A stretch of DNA of 34,658 nucleotides, from contig JAKONK010000141.1 of assembly GCA_022701985.1 (NCBI GenBank), positions 1 to 34,658 of the forward strand. The letters run 5' to 3'. Shown here piece by piece: positions 15,246-23,652 of this stretch (within the stretch, counting starts at the first letter, position 1; each line of letters opens with the position of its first letter). A program made the position numbers and the translations under genes. Below the pieces are notes generated by a model, which saw only the letters and a program-made list of their open reading frames with translations, did not search any database and was not told where the DNA came from. The DNA is from Actinomycetales bacterium. Lineage in GTDB: Bacteria > Actinomycetota > Actinomycetes > Actinomycetales > Quadrisphaeraceae.

Positions 15246-15794
15246 TCAGCCCGCGGGCACCTGGAGCAGGGACACGACGGGCACCTCGGCGCCCGCCGCC
15301 GCGCGCAGCGCCGTCCGCCCCGACAGCGCCGGCAGCTCCATGAGGAAGCCGGCTCCCACCACGGTGCCGCCCAGGCGCTGCACCAGCGCGCAGGCAGCGG
15401 CAGCCGTGCCGCCGGTGGCGAGGACGTCGTCGACGACGAGCACGCGGGCGCCCGCGGGCACGGCGTCCTCGTGGGCCTCGATGACGGCCTCGCCGTACTC
15501 GAGCGAGTACGCCTGGCGCACCGTGCGCCACGGCAGCTTGCCCGCCTTGCGCAGCGGCACGAACCCCGCGCCGAGGGCGAGCGCCAGCGGGGTGCCGACC
15601 ACGAAGCCGCGGGCCTCGACCCCGGCCACGAGGTCGACGGGCCCGAGGTCCCGGGCCAGGTCGGCGATGCCGTCCGTGGCGGCGCGCAGGGCGGCCGCGT
15701 CGGAGAGCAGCGGGGTGATGTCCCAGAAGGTGATGCCGGGCGAGGGGTGGTCCGGCACCGAGCGGAGCAGCCCCGCGAGGTCGGACGCGGTCAT
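15246..15794 (-). CDS. apt: Adenine phosphoribosyltransferase
   Basis: Converts adenine and PRPP to AMP in purine salvage; cytoplasmic; 182 residues, normal length. Seen: FWDITPLLSD near the start, GVEARGFVVG, the KLPWRTVRQAYSLEYG region of the adenine-type enzyme, and the PRPP-binding signature VLVVDDVLATGGTAAA. The ATG start at 15794 overlaps the secF stop (ATGA), so apt is translationally coupled to secF. In mycobacteria a lipoprotein gene lies between secF and apt; here it is absent. Confidence 0.97.
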   Translation of the reverse strand: MTASDLAGLLRSVPDHPSPGITFWDITPLLSDAAALRAATDGIADLARDLGPVDLVAGVEARGFVVGTPLALALGAGFVPLRKAGKLPWRTVRQAYSLEYGEAVIEAHEDAVPAGARVLVVDDVLATGGTAAAACALVQRLGGTVVGAGFLMELPALSGRTALRAAAGAEVPVVSLLQVPAG

Positions 15795-16951
15795 CGCCGG
15801 CGGCCGCCGGGGCGGCGCGGCTGCTGGCGCTGGCCCCCGGAGGGGCTGCGGGTGCCGCGGCGCGCCGGCCGGTCGAGGACCGCGGTCGTGGTGCCGGCCC
15901 CCTCGGTCGCCTCGCCGCCCGCGGCGGCGGTCGACGCGCCGGCGCCCGCTCCCCCGGCGGCCACGGGCACCGAGGTGCCGGAGCGGCGCGAGAGCACGCG
16001 GTCGCGCTGGCGGGCGATGTCGGGCTCGCGCTCGCGCATCTGCACGTACAGGGGCGGCGCCAGGAAGACCGACGAGTAGGTGCCGGCGATGATGCCGACG
16101 AAGAGCGCGAGGGAGATGTCGCGCAGGGTGCCCGCACCCAGCAGGAAGGCGCCGATGAAGAGGATCGACGCGACGGGCAGCAGCGCCACCACCGAGGTGT
16201 TGATCGAGCGCACGAGGGTCTGGTTGACCGCGAGGTTCGCGGCCTCGGCGAACGTCCGCGAGCTGCTCGAGAGCACGTGCTGGGTGTTCTCGCGCACCTT
16301 GTCGAAGACCACGACGGTGTCGTAGAGGGAGTAGCCCAGGATGGTCAGGAAGCCGATCACCGTGGCGGGCGTCACCTCGAACCCCGACAGCGAGTAGACG
16401 CCGGCGGTGATGACGACGTCGTGCACCAGCGCGACCAGGGCCGCGGCCGACATCTTCCAGGTGCGGAAGTACAGCGCCAGGACCACCGCGGCCAGCACCA
16501 CGAAGATCAGCAGACCGCGGATCGCGTTGGCGGTGACGTCGGCGCCCCAGCTCGGCCCGACGAAGGACGAGGTCACCGAGGCGGGCTGCACGCCGTAGCC
16601 CTGGGCGAGGGCCGTGGCGACCTGGTCGGTCTGCTCCTGGCTCAGCCGCTCGGTCTGGACGCGCACGGCGTTCTCGCCGACGGAGGAGATGCGCGGGGGC
16701 TCACCGTCGGGCACGACCGAGGTGACGGCCTGCTCGGCCGGCTCCTGGGAGGTGGTGGTGACGTCGGAGACGCGGAACTCCGAGCCGCCGCGGAACTCGA
16801 TGCCCCCGTTGAGCCCCTTGGTCAGGAGCAGCAGCACGGACAGGCCGACGAGGACTGTGGCCACGACGTACCAGGTGCGGCGCGTGCGCATGACGTCGAG
16901 GCCGCGCCTGCCGGAGTAGAGGTCGTTGCCGAGCTGGGCGAAGGACGGCAT
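15791..16951 (-). CDS. secF: Protein translocase subunit SecF
   Basis: Integral membrane partner of SecD that uses the proton gradient to help complete protein export; 386 residues. Seen: the first membrane segment (TWYVVATVLVGLSVLLLL), the GGIEFRGGSEF motif of the periplasmic domain, five further segments, the conserved VALVHDVVITAGVY block and the TILGYSLYDTVVVFDKVREN loop. The C-terminal 70 residues are Gly/Ala/Arg-rich and probably disordered. The ATG start at 16951 follows one base after the secD stop, with GAGGAG seven bases upstream inside the end of secD. Its stop overlaps apt. Confidence 0.98.
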   Translation of the reverse strand: MPSFAQLGNDLYSGRRGLDVMRTRRTWYVVATVLVGLSVLLLLTKGLNGGIEFRGGSEFRVSDVTTTSQEPAEQAVTSVVPDGEPPRISSVGENAVRVQTERLSQEQTDQVATALAQGYGVQPASVTSSFVGPSWGADVTANAIRGLLIFVVLAAVVLALYFRTWKMSAAALVALVHDVVITAGVYSLSGFEVTPATVIGFLTILGYSLYDTVVVFDKVRENTQHVLSSSSRTFAEAANLAVNQTLVRSINTSVVALLPVASILFIGAFLLGAGTLRDISLALFVGIIAGTYSSVFLAPPLYVQMREREPDIARQRDRVLSRRSGTSVPVAAGGAGAGASTAAAGGEATEGAGTTTAVLDRPARRGTRSPSGGQRQQPRRPGGRRR

Positions 16952-16952
16952 G

Positions 16953-19067
16953 TCAGCGCTCCTCGCTGGTCGGGCCGGACGGCGTCTGCGGGTCTGCGGC
17001 GGGCGGTTCGGCCCCGGCCTCCCGCTGCCGGGCCGCCTCGGCGGCCCGGCGCTCAGCGATGGTGGCGCGGCCTCCCCCGGCGCTCACGGACTGCCGCTCG
17101 CGCTCGGGCGCCGCGGTGGCGTCGAGGCCGTCGGCGGCGGGGGCGTCGTCGGTCGGGGCCGCCCTCGACGGGCGGGGACGCCGCTCGACCGGTGTGCGCA
17201 CCCGACCGCGGCCGGCGTAGGCCGGGACCGGCGCCCGGCCCAGCCGCTCGGCGTCGAACCCGGACCACCGGTGCCCGCTGGCGAAGAACTTCCTGCGGGC
17301 GATCAGCACCAGCACGGGGTGCGTGAACAGCACCACGACGAGCAGGTCGATGATGGTGGTGAGGCCGAGGATGAACGCGAAGCCCTTCACCCCGCCGACC
17401 GCGAGGAAGTACAGCACCGCCGCGGCGAGGAAGTTGACGACGTCGGAGATGATGATCGTCCGCCGGGCGCGGGCCCAGCCGGTCTCCACCGCCGACGTCA
17501 GCGACCGGCCCTCGCGGACCTCGTCGCGGACGCGCTCGAAGAACACGATGAACGAGTCGGCCGTGATGCCGATCGAGACGATGAAGCCCGCGACGCCCGC
17601 CAGGCTCAGGCGGTAGCCGTAGCCCCAGCCCAGCAGCACGGTGACCAGGTAGGAGATGCCGGCGGCCAGGAAGAGGCTGGCGACGGTGACCAGCCCGAGA
17701 GCCCGGTACTGGGCCATCGAGTAGACGACGACCAGGACGAGGCCGATGGCACCGGCGAGCAGACCGCGCTCGAGCTGCTCGGAGCCGAGGACGGCGGAGA
17801 TGCGCTCCACGGACTGCTGGGTGAACGAGATCGGCAGGGCGCCGAACTTCAGCTGGTTGGCCAGCGTGGTCGCCGTCTCCTGGGTGAAGGTCCCGCTGAT
17901 CTGGGCGTTGCCGTCGGTGATCGGGGTGTTCACGGACGGGGCCGAGACGACGGTGCCGTCGAGCACGATGGCGAACTGGTTGCGCGGGCTCTCGAGGCCG
18001 AACAGGCGCGTGGTGGTGGTGCTGAACTCGTCGGCGCCCTGGCTGTCGAAGCTCAGGTTGACGACCCACTCGTTGGTGGGCGCACCCGTGCTGGTGGTGC
18101 CGAGACCGGCGGTGGCGTCGTCGATGTCCGTGCCCTCGACCTCGACCGGGCCGAGCAGGTACTTGGCCGCGCCGTCCGAGGAGCAGGTGGCGATGGGCCC
18201 GGCCGGGTCGTCGTCGAGCTCGCGGCCCACCTGCACGGGGTTGCTGCAGTCGAGGGCCTGGAAGGCGGCGCCCAGCTCCGGGGTGACCTGCGCGAGGTCG
18301 CTCGGGTCGGTGGGGCTGGCCGATGGGGTCGCGGCGTCGGTCGCGGCGGCTGCGGCCGGGTCGGTGGTCGCCGCCGCAGCGGCGGGGTCGGTGGCCGCCG
18401 GGGTGGCCGCAGCGGTCGCGACGTCGGTCGCGGCGGGCGTCGCCGCCATCAGGGCGCCCGGCAGCCGGCTGCCCTGGGCGCTCTCGGTCGTGGCGGGCGC
18501 GGCCGTGTCGGTCGCGGCCGGGGTCGCCCCGTCGGTCGCTGCCGGGGTCGCAGCGTCCGTGGCCGCGGGGGTCGCCCCGTCGGTCGCCGCCGGGGTCGCG
18601 CCGTCGGTGGCGGCCGGGTCGGAGCCGTCGAGGGAGGCGGCCGGGACGGGCGCCCCCGAGGCGACGGCCAGCACCGGGCGGAAGCGCATCTGCGCCGACT
18701 GGGAGACCAGCTCGACGGCGCCGGCCTGCTCGGCCGGGTCGCCGGGGAGGCTGACGATGATGTTGTTGCCGCCCGAGCTGGTGATCTCCGCCTCGGTCAG
18801 GCCCGAGGAGTCGACGCGCTGGCGGATGATCGTGATCGCGTCGGCGATCGTCTGGTCGGTGATCTGGTCACCGCTCTGCCCGCCGCGCAGCTGCGGCGTG
18901 AGGATGATCTGCGTGCCGCCGGCGAGGTCGAGCGCCAGCTTGGGCGTCAGCCCGGCGCCGCCGAACTGGACGGCGGCGCCGAGACCGGCGACGAGGGCGA
19001 CCACCAGGGCCGTCAGCCAGAGCAGCGAGCGCTTGGCGCGGGAGGTGGAGGAGCGGGAACGGGCCAA
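16953..19067 (-). CDS. secD: Protein translocase subunit SecD with repeat insert
   Basis: Integral membrane component of the Sec auxiliary complex SecDF-YajC; 704 residues. Seen: the first membrane segment at about 14-34, the LALDLAGGTQI motif, a periplasmic P1 head, a GLTEAEI block, a TM bundle from about 430 (including IVSIGITADSFIVFFERVRDE) and a long Arg/Ala/Pro-rich cytoplasmic tail. The P1 region is interrupted at about 149-256 by an Ala/Thr/Asp/Pro tandem repeat, which makes the protein longer than usual. The start is TTG at 19067 (family-like LARSRSST...), with GGAAGAG about six bases upstream; no ATG or GTG precedes the first membrane segment. It follows yajC by 43 bases and precedes secF by one. 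Confidence 0.97.
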   Translation of the reverse strand: MARSRSSTSRAKRSLLWLTALVVALVAGLGAAVQFGGAGLTPKLALDLAGGTQIILTPQLRGGQSGDQITDQTIADAITIIRQRVDSSGLTEAEITSSGGNNIIVSLPGDPAEQAGAVELVSQSAQMRFRPVLAVASGAPVPAASLDGSDPAATDGATPAATDGATPAATDAATPAATDGATPAATDTAAPATTESAQGSRLPGALMAATPAATDVATAAATPAATDPAAAAATTDPAAAAATDAATPSASPTDPSDLAQVTPELGAAFQALDCSNPVQVGRELDDDPAGPIATCSSDGAAKYLLGPVEVEGTDIDDATAGLGTTSTGAPTNEWVVNLSFDSQGADEFSTTTTRLFGLESPRNQFAIVLDGTVVSAPSVNTPITDGNAQISGTFTQETATTLANQLKFGALPISFTQQSVERISAVLGSEQLERGLLAGAIGLVLVVVYSMAQYRALGLVTVASLFLAAGISYLVTVLLGWGYGYRLSLAGVAGFIVSIGITADSFIVFFERVRDEVREGRSLTSAVETGWARARRTIIISDVVNFLAAAVLYFLAVGGVKGFAFILGLTTIIDLLVVVLFTHPVLVLIARRKFFASGHRWSGFDAERLGRAPVPAYAGRGRVRTPVERRPRPSRAAPTDDAPAADGLDATAAPERERQSVSAGGGRATIAERRAAEAARQREAGAEPPAADPQTPSGPTSEER
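18300..18623 (-). repeat. Ala/Thr/Asp/Pro-rich tandem repeat inside secD
   Basis: SecD residues about 149-256 are a degenerate repeat. The cleanest part (18498-18617) holds five 24-bp units reading PAATDGAT, PAATDGAT, PAATDAAT, PAATDGAT, PAATDTAA. Less regular copies with AAAATTDP-like units follow, separated by a short unique stretch (SAQGSRLPGALM). The repeat sits in the extracytoplasmic head, probably as a flexible loop. Such arrays are prone to copy-number change. Confidence 0.85.
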
Positions 19068-19110
19068 CGGGGTCTCTTCCGGACGGGGGCCGGCGCGGGG
19101 CCGGCCGGGA

Positions 19111-19467
19111 TCAGCGCTCGGGGCGCTCCGGCGCCTCGGCGAGCCCCCCGGTGGCCCCGCCGTCAGCGGCGGCGGTCCCGGGGGTGGTGCGGGTGGTCTG
19201 CTCCGACGGGTCGGTCGCGACCGCGTCCTCGACCTTGCGGGCCACGGCGGCGCGCGCCCAGGTGGTGCGCACGCCGTCGGCGACCTCGAGGTCGATGGTG
19301 GTGTCTCCCACCTCGACGATGCGCGCGTACAGGCCCGAGGTGGTCATGACGCGCTGGCCGACGGCGAGCGTCGACTGCATGTCGGCGACAGCGCGCTGCT
19401 GCTTGCGCCCGCGCAGGACGAGCCAGAGCAGGAGCAGGACCGGGAGGAGGAGGATCAAGGCGTCCAT
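19111..19467 (-). CDS. yajC: Preprotein translocase subunit YajC
   Basis: Small accessory membrane protein of the SecDF-YajC complex; 118 residues. Seen: one N-terminal membrane segment (ALILLLPVLLLLWLVLRGRKQQ) and the conserved core LAVGQRVMTTSGLYARIVEV. The last 40 residues are an acidic/Thr-rich variable tail. The start is ATG at 19467; TAGGGT lies eight bases upstream and overlaps the ruvB stop codon, so a leaderless transcript is possible. The ribosome binding site is otherwise poor. It lies between ruvB and secD on the same strand, the standard actinobacterial arrangement. Confidence 0.95.
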   Translation of the reverse strand: MDALILLLPVLLLLWLVLRGRKQQRAVADMQSTLAVGQRVMTTSGLYARIVEVGDTTIDLEVADGVRTTWARAAVARKVEDAVATDPSEQTTRTTPGTAAADGGATGGLAEAPERPER

Positions 19468-19475
19468 CGGCAGCG

Positions 19476-19481
19476 ACCCTA
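19476..19481 (-). promoter_or_regulatory. Candidate leaderless-type -10 box of yajC
   Basis: TAGGGT on the minus strand with eight bases to the ATG. Its TAG is also the ruvB stop codon, so the match may be partly fortuitous. Confidence 0.3.
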
Positions 19482-20681
19482 CCTGCCGCTGGCCGGGGGT
19501 TCCGGGCTTCGGCCGGACTGCCCCGGATCGTCACCGGGCCCGCTGCCGGCGCCCCAGGGACCGCCGGCCGCCCCGCCGGGACGGGCCAGCGGGGGCTCCA
19601 GGCCCAGGTGGCGCCAGGCCGCCTCGGTGGCCACGCGCCCGCGCGGCGTCCGCCCGATCAGGCCCTCGCGCACCAGGAACGGCTCGACGACGGTCTCCAC
19701 CGTCTCGCCCTCCTCCCCCACGGCCACCGCCAGCGTCGAGAGGCCGACGGGCCCTCCGCCGAAGGTGCGGCAGAGGGCGCGCAGCACGGCCCTGTCGATG
19801 CGGTCGAGCCCGAGCGGGTCGACCTCGTAGACCTCGAGCGCGGCGCGCGCGGCCGCCTCGTCGACGACCCAGCCGGACGGGTCGGCGGCCCCACCCGCCC
19901 CCGGACCGCGCACGAGCGTCCAGTCGCGCACGCGCCGCAGCAGGCGGTTGGCGATCCGCGGTGTGCCGCGCGAGCGCCGGGCGACCTCGCGGGCCCCCTC
20001 GGAGGTCAGGGGCACGCCGAGCAGCGCCGAGGAGCGGTGCAGCACCCGCTGCAGCTCCTCGGCGGAGTAGAAGTCGAGGTGGGCGGTGAAGCCGAACCTG
20101 TCGCGCAGCGGTGCGGGCAGCAGGCCGGCGCGGGTGGTGGCCCCCACGAGGGTGAACGGCGGCAGGTCGAGCGGGATGGCGGTCGCGCCGGGACCCTTGC
20201 CGACGACGACGTCGACGCGGAAGTCCTCCATGGCGACGTAGAGGAGCTCCTCGGCGGGGCGGGCGACGCGGTGGACCTCGTCGACGAAGAGGACGTCCCC
20301 CTCCTCCAGGGAGGTCAGGACGGCGGCGAGGTCTCCGGCGTGCTGGATCGCGGGGCCGCTGGTGATGCGCAGGTTGGTGCCCAGCTCGGCCGCGATGATC
20401 ATCGACAGGGTGGTCTTGCCGAGCCCGGGCGGTCCCGACAGCAGCACGTGGTCGGGGGCCCGCCCGCGCGCCCGCGCCGACTCCAGCACGATCGAGAGCT
20501 GGTCGCGGACCACCTGCTGGCCGACGAAGTCGCGCAGGCTCTTCGGTCGCAGCGCGCTCTCGGCGGCGCGCTCGGTCTCGTCGGCCCCCGGCCCGACCAG
20601 CCGGTGGTCGAGCGCGGTGTCGGCGTCGGGGCCGTCTCCGGACAGCTCCCGGGACCCGTCGCCCGGGTGGGCGGGAGCCAT
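19479..20681 (-). CDS. ruvB: Holliday junction branch migration helicase RuvB
   Basis: AAA+ motor that drives Holliday-junction branch migration with RuvA; 400 residues. Seen: the [12 protein letters not shown] lead-in, Walker A GPPGLGKT at 83-90, Walker [10 protein letters not shown] at 131-139, sensor and arginine-finger regions ([18 protein letters not shown]), and the C-terminal winged-helix domain with [17 protein letters not shown] and the [17 protein letters not shown] end. Both N- and C-termini carry extra unconserved stretches of about 40 residues. The ATG start at 20681 overlaps the ruvA stop by one base (TGATG), indicating coupling. Confidence 0.98.
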   Translation of the reverse strand: MAPAHPGDGSRELSGDGPDADTALDHRLVGPGADETERAAESALRPKSLRDFVGQQVVRDQLSIVLESARARGRAPDHVLLSGPPGLGKTTLSMIIAAELGTNLRITSGPAIQHAGDLAAVLTSLEEGDVLFVDEVHRVARPAEELLYVAMEDFRVDVVVGKGPGATAIPLDLPPFTLVGATTRAGLLPAPLRDRFGFTAHLDFYSAEELQRVLHRSSALLGVPLTSEGAREVARRSRGTPRIANRLLRRVRDWTLVRGPGAGGAADPSGWVVDEAAARAALEVYEVDPLGLDRIDRAVLRALCRTFGGGPVGLSTLAVAVGEEGETVETVVEPFLVREGLIGRTPRGRVATEAAWRHLGLEPPLARPGGAAGGPWGAGSGPGDDPGQSGRSPEPPASGR

Positions 20682-21322
20682 CAGTGCCGCCCGAGGTGGC
20701 GCAGGGCCGCGCGCAGCGTGGTGGCCAGGTCGGGCTCGCCGCCGTCCTCGGGCGCCGCGGCACCGCCCTCGCCGGTGACCGCGGCGACGGCGTCCTCCGC
20801 CTGCTTGGCGTTGAACCCGAACCCGACCAGGGCCTCGACGACCGGCGACGGCGCGGGCCGGGCGGCGGCGGCCGGCGCGGCCGCGGCGGCCCTCCCGGCG
20901 CGCGGGGCGGGCAGCTCGTGCGGGGGGCCGAGCCGGTCGGCCAGCTCAAGCACCATCCGCTGGGCGCCCTTGTGCCCGATGCCCGGGACCCGCTTGAGGG
21001 CCGTCAGGTCCTCGGCGGCGACGGCCACGCGCAGCTCCTCCGGGGAGTGCACCGCGAGCACGGCGAGCGCCAGCTTCGGGCCGACGCCGGTCACGGTCTG
21101 GAGGACCTCGAAGACCTCGCGCTCGTCGGCCTCGGCGAAGCCGAAGAGGGTGAGCGAGTCCTCCCGGACCACCAGGGAGGTGTGCAGCAGGGCCTCCTGG
21201 CCCCGCCGCAGGTCGGCGAGGGTGCGGGGCGTGGCGAGCACGAGCATCCCGACGCCGCCCACCTCGACGACGGCGCCGTCGAGCCGCAGCGACAGGACGG
21301 TGCCGCGCACAGAAGCAATCAC
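20681..21322 (-). CDS. ruvA: Holliday junction DNA-binding subunit RuvA
   Basis: Binds four-way DNA junctions and loads RuvB; 213 residues. Seen: OB-fold domain I ([21 protein letters not shown]), a helix-hairpin-helix pair ([17 protein letters not shown] and [19 protein letters not shown]), an Ala/Pro-rich linker and C-terminal domain III ([17 protein letters not shown]). The GTG at 21322 is the conserved family start; GAGGCT lies seven bases upstream, either a leaderless -10-like box or a GAGG ribosome binding site. It is followed by ruvB on the same strand, while ruvC is transcribed away from it. Confidence 0.97.
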   Translation of the reverse strand: MIASVRGTVLSLRLDGAVVEVGGVGMLVLATPRTLADLRRGQEALLHTSLVVREDSLTLFGFAEADEREVFEVLQTVTGVGPKLALAVLAVHSPEELRVAVAAEDLTALKRVPGIGHKGAQRMVLELADRLGPPHELPAPRAGRAAAAAPAAAARPAPSPVVEALVGFGFNAKQAEDAVAAVTGEGGAAAPEDGGEPDLATTLRAALRHLGRH

Positions 21323-21329
21323 GGGGCGC

Positions 21330-21335
21330 AGCCTC
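21330..21335 (-). promoter_or_regulatory. Candidate -10-like element of ruvA
   Basis: GAGGCT on the minus strand, seven bases from the GTG of ruvA. It is a NANNNT form; GAGG could alternatively act as a Shine-Dalgarno sequence nine bases from the start. Confidence 0.3.
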
Positions 21336-21419
21336 GCACGGCCCCCCGACAGCCCTGACGGCCCCGGCGACCCCGCACCCGCGAGCTCCTGGAGTGACTC
21401 AGGGTCATGTCGCATCACC

Positions 21420-21433
21420 CGAACGGGCGTGCG
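21420..21433. promoter_or_regulatory. LexA (SOS box)-like palindrome upstream of ruvC
   Basis: CGAACGGGCGTGCG matches the actinobacterial SOS box CGAAC-N4-GTTCG in 9 of the 10 specified bases (a G replaces one T). It lies 18 bases upstream of the ruvC start, between the expected -35 and -10 positions of the candidate ruvC promoter, so LexA binding would block transcription. In mycobacteria the ruvC-ruvA-ruvB operon is under LexA control. Confidence 0.55.
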
Positions 21434-21439
21434 ACGTGC

Positions 21440-21445
21440 GAGGCT
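21440..21445 (+). promoter_or_regulatory. Candidate -10-like element of ruvC
   Basis: GAGGCT with six bases to the GTG at 21452 would give a leaderless or near-leaderless ruvC mRNA. GAGG could also be a ribosome binding site with eight-base spacing. Confidence 0.3.
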
Positions 21446-21451
21446 GGCGTG

Positions 21452-22078
21452 GTGCGCGTGATGGGTGTCGACCCCGGGCTCACCCGGTGCGGGTGGGGCG
21501 TCGTCGACGGCCTGCCCGGCCGCAGGGTGCGCCTCGTCGACGTCGGCGTCGTCCGCACCGACCCCGACCTGCCGCTCGCCCAGCGCCTGCTGCAGGTGGC
21601 TGACGGGCTGACCGCCGTCCTGCGCGAGTGCCTGCCCGACTCCGTGGCCGTCGAGCGGGTCTTCGCCCGCAACGACGTCTCCACGATCATGGGGACGGCC
21701 CAGGCCAGCGGCATCGCGATGATGCTCGCCGCCCAGCACGGCCTGCCGGTCGACAGCCACACCCCCAGCGAGGTGAAGGCCGCCGTCACCGGCAACGGCC
21801 GCGCCGACAAGGCCCAGGTGACCCTGATGGTCACCCGCATCCTCGGGCTGGCCGAGGCGCCGAGGCCGGCCGACGCCGCCGACGGCCTCGCGCTGGCCAT
21901 CTGCCACCTGTGGCGCGGCGGTCCGTCGGCCGCCCACGACCAGACCCTGCACCCCCACCACCCCGTGGGGGCCCTGACCGGCACCGCCGGCGCACCCACG
22001 GCCGCGCAGACGGCGTGGGCCCGCGCCGCCGCGGCGGCACGGGCCCAGCCGAAGGAGTGGCGCGTCCCCGTCCGGTGA
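21452..22078 (+). CDS. ruvC: Crossover junction endonuclease RuvC
   Basis: Resolves Holliday junctions by paired cuts; 208 residues, a little longer than the classic 173-188. With the GTG start at 21452 the catalytic acidic residues fall at Asp7 (MGVDPG), Glu68 (VAVERVF), Asp141 and Asp144 ([14 protein letters not shown]), matching the family numbering, which supports this start over the in-frame ATG at 21407. The last 50 residues are a His/Ala/Pro-rich tail. The gene is on the plus strand, opposite to ruvA and ruvB, whereas most bacteria have ruvC-ruvA-ruvB in one direction. A LexA-like box lies directly upstream. It converges on yebC. Confidence 0.97.
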   Translation: MRVMGVDPGLTRCGWGVVDGLPGRRVRLVDVGVVRTDPDLPLAQRLLQVADGLTAVLRECLPDSVAVERVFARNDVSTIMGTAQASGIAMMLAAQHGLPVDSHTPSEVKAAVTGNGRADKAQVTLMVTRILGLAEAPRPADAADGLALAICHLWRGGPSAAHDQTLHPHHPVGALTGTAGAPTAAQTAWARAAAAARAQPKEWRVPVR

Positions 22079-22085
22079 GGACGGG
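22067..22085 (+). terminator. Hairpin spanning the ruvC stop codon
   Basis: CCCGTCC and GGACGGG form a seven-pair stem with a five-base loop including the TGA. No T tract follows. It sits between the convergent ruvC and yebC genes and may act as a bidirectional terminator. Confidence 0.5.
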
Positions 22086-22108
22086 CGCCGCGCGCTCCCG
22101 AGGAGCCC

Positions 22109-22855
<747 letters not shown>

Positions 22856-22924
22856 CAGCACGTCCCTCTGCGTCGTAGCGGCGGCTGCAGCGCCCCGGTG
22901 CGTGACCGGGCGGTGGCAGCGCAG

Positions 22925-22941
22925 GATCTGCCCAGATCTTA
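22925..22941 (-). promoter_or_regulatory. Candidate yebC promoter with overlapping palindrome
   Basis: TAAGAT (22936-22941 on the minus strand) is a good TANNNT box giving a leader of about 75 bases. It overlaps a perfect inverted repeat GATCTG-CC-CAGATC (22925-22938), a plausible operator around the transcription start. The regulator is unknown. Confidence 0.4.
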
Positions 22942-22972
22942 CCGCCGGCGGCGCTCCCGCCCCTCCCGAGCG

Positions 22973-23608
22973 TCAGCCGGCGGCCCCCGCGATGATCATG
23001 GAGACGAACAGCGCGTGCACCCGGTGGTCGCCGGTGATCTCCGGGTGGAACGACGTCGCCAGCAGCTGCCCCGACCGGACGGCGACCACGCGCCCGCCGC
23101 CGGCGCCGCCCGTGCTCGTCGTGGCCAGCACCTCCACGCCGTCACCGACCTCCTCGACCCAGGGGGCGCGGATGAACGCCGCCCGCACGGGCCCGCCCTC
23201 GACGCCCGCGACGGCGAGGTCCTCCTCGAAGGACTCCACCTGGCGCCCGAAGGCGTTGCGGCGCACCAGCACGTCCAGCCCGCCGAACGTGCGCTGGCCC
23301 GGGATCCCGTCGACCAGCCGGTCGGCGAGCATGATCAGCCCGGCGCACGAGCCGTAGGCGGGCATGCCGCCCGCGATGCGCTCGGTCACCAGCTCGTGCA
23401 GCTCGAAGGTGCGGGCGAGCTTGTCGATGACGGTGGACTCCCCGCCGGGCAGGACCAGCGCGTCGACGGCGCGCAGCTCGCTGGGCCGCCGCACCGGCAC
23501 CGCGCGGGCGCCGGCGGCCTCGAGGGCGCGGGCGTGCTCGCGGACGTCGCCCTGGAGGGCCAGGACGCCGACCAGGGGGCCGGAGGCTGAGGAGGGGCTG
23601 GTGCTCAC
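22973..23608 (-). CDS. pdxT: Pyridoxal 5'-phosphate synthase glutaminase subunit PdxT
   Basis: Hydrolyses glutamine and passes ammonia to PdxS for PLP synthesis; about 211 residues. Seen: [27 protein letters not shown] (oxyanion region), the nucleophile Cys88 in [12 protein letters not shown], and His188/Glu190 in [12 protein letters not shown] at 23608 is preferred over GTG at 23614 because the GGAGG ribosome binding site is nine bases away (only three from the earlier codon); GAGGAT also sits seven bases upstream as a possible leaderless -10. Its partner pdxS is not adjacent but 3.1 kb away, beyond the kynU block. yebC is next downstream. Confidence 0.97.
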   Translation of the reverse strand: MSTSPSSASGPLVGVLALQGDVREHARALEAAGARAVPVRRPSELRAVDALVLPGGESTVIDKLARTFELHELVTERIAGGMPAYGSCAGLIMLADRLVDGIPGQRTFGGLDVLVRRNAFGRQVESFEEDLAVAGVEGGPVRAAFIRAPWVEEVGDGVEVLATTSTGGAGGGRVVAVRSGQLLATSFHPEITGDHRVHALFVSMIIAGAAG

Positions 23609-23615
23609 GTCCACG

Positions 23616-23645
23616 ATCCTCCCAGCGCGTCCCCGCAGGCAGGAT
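23616..23645. promoter_or_regulatory. Compact divergent promoter region of pdxT and kynU
   Basis: Only 44 bases separate the two start codons. GAGGAT on the minus strand (23616-23621) lies seven bases before the pdxT GTG, and CAGGAT on the plus strand (23640-23645) lies seven bases before the kynU GTG. Both are NANNNT forms that could make leaderless mRNAs, or AGG-type ribosome binding sites. Their -35 regions would overlap each other's start region. Confidence 0.35.
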
Positions 23646-23652
23646 GGACCCC

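Noticed and set aside
13363-16092. A plus-strand open frame of about 900 codons across relA, apt and secF
   Set aside because: It is antisense to relA, apt and secF, each with clear catalytic motifs; the frame stays open only because stop codons are rare in high-GC DNA.
18498-18617. The 24-bp repeats considered as a CRISPR array
   Set aside because: Units are directly adjacent with no unique spacers, are in frame within secD, and have no cas genes nearby.
16926-19349. A plus-strand open frame of about 800 codons over secD
   Set aside because: It is the shadow of secD; its apparent Gly/Arg repeats are the reverse of the secD Ala/Thr/Asp repeat.
21407-21451. ATG at 21407 as the start of ruvC
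   Set aside because: The added 15 residues are not part of the family, and GTG 21452 places the catalytic Asp at residue 7 as in other RuvC proteins.
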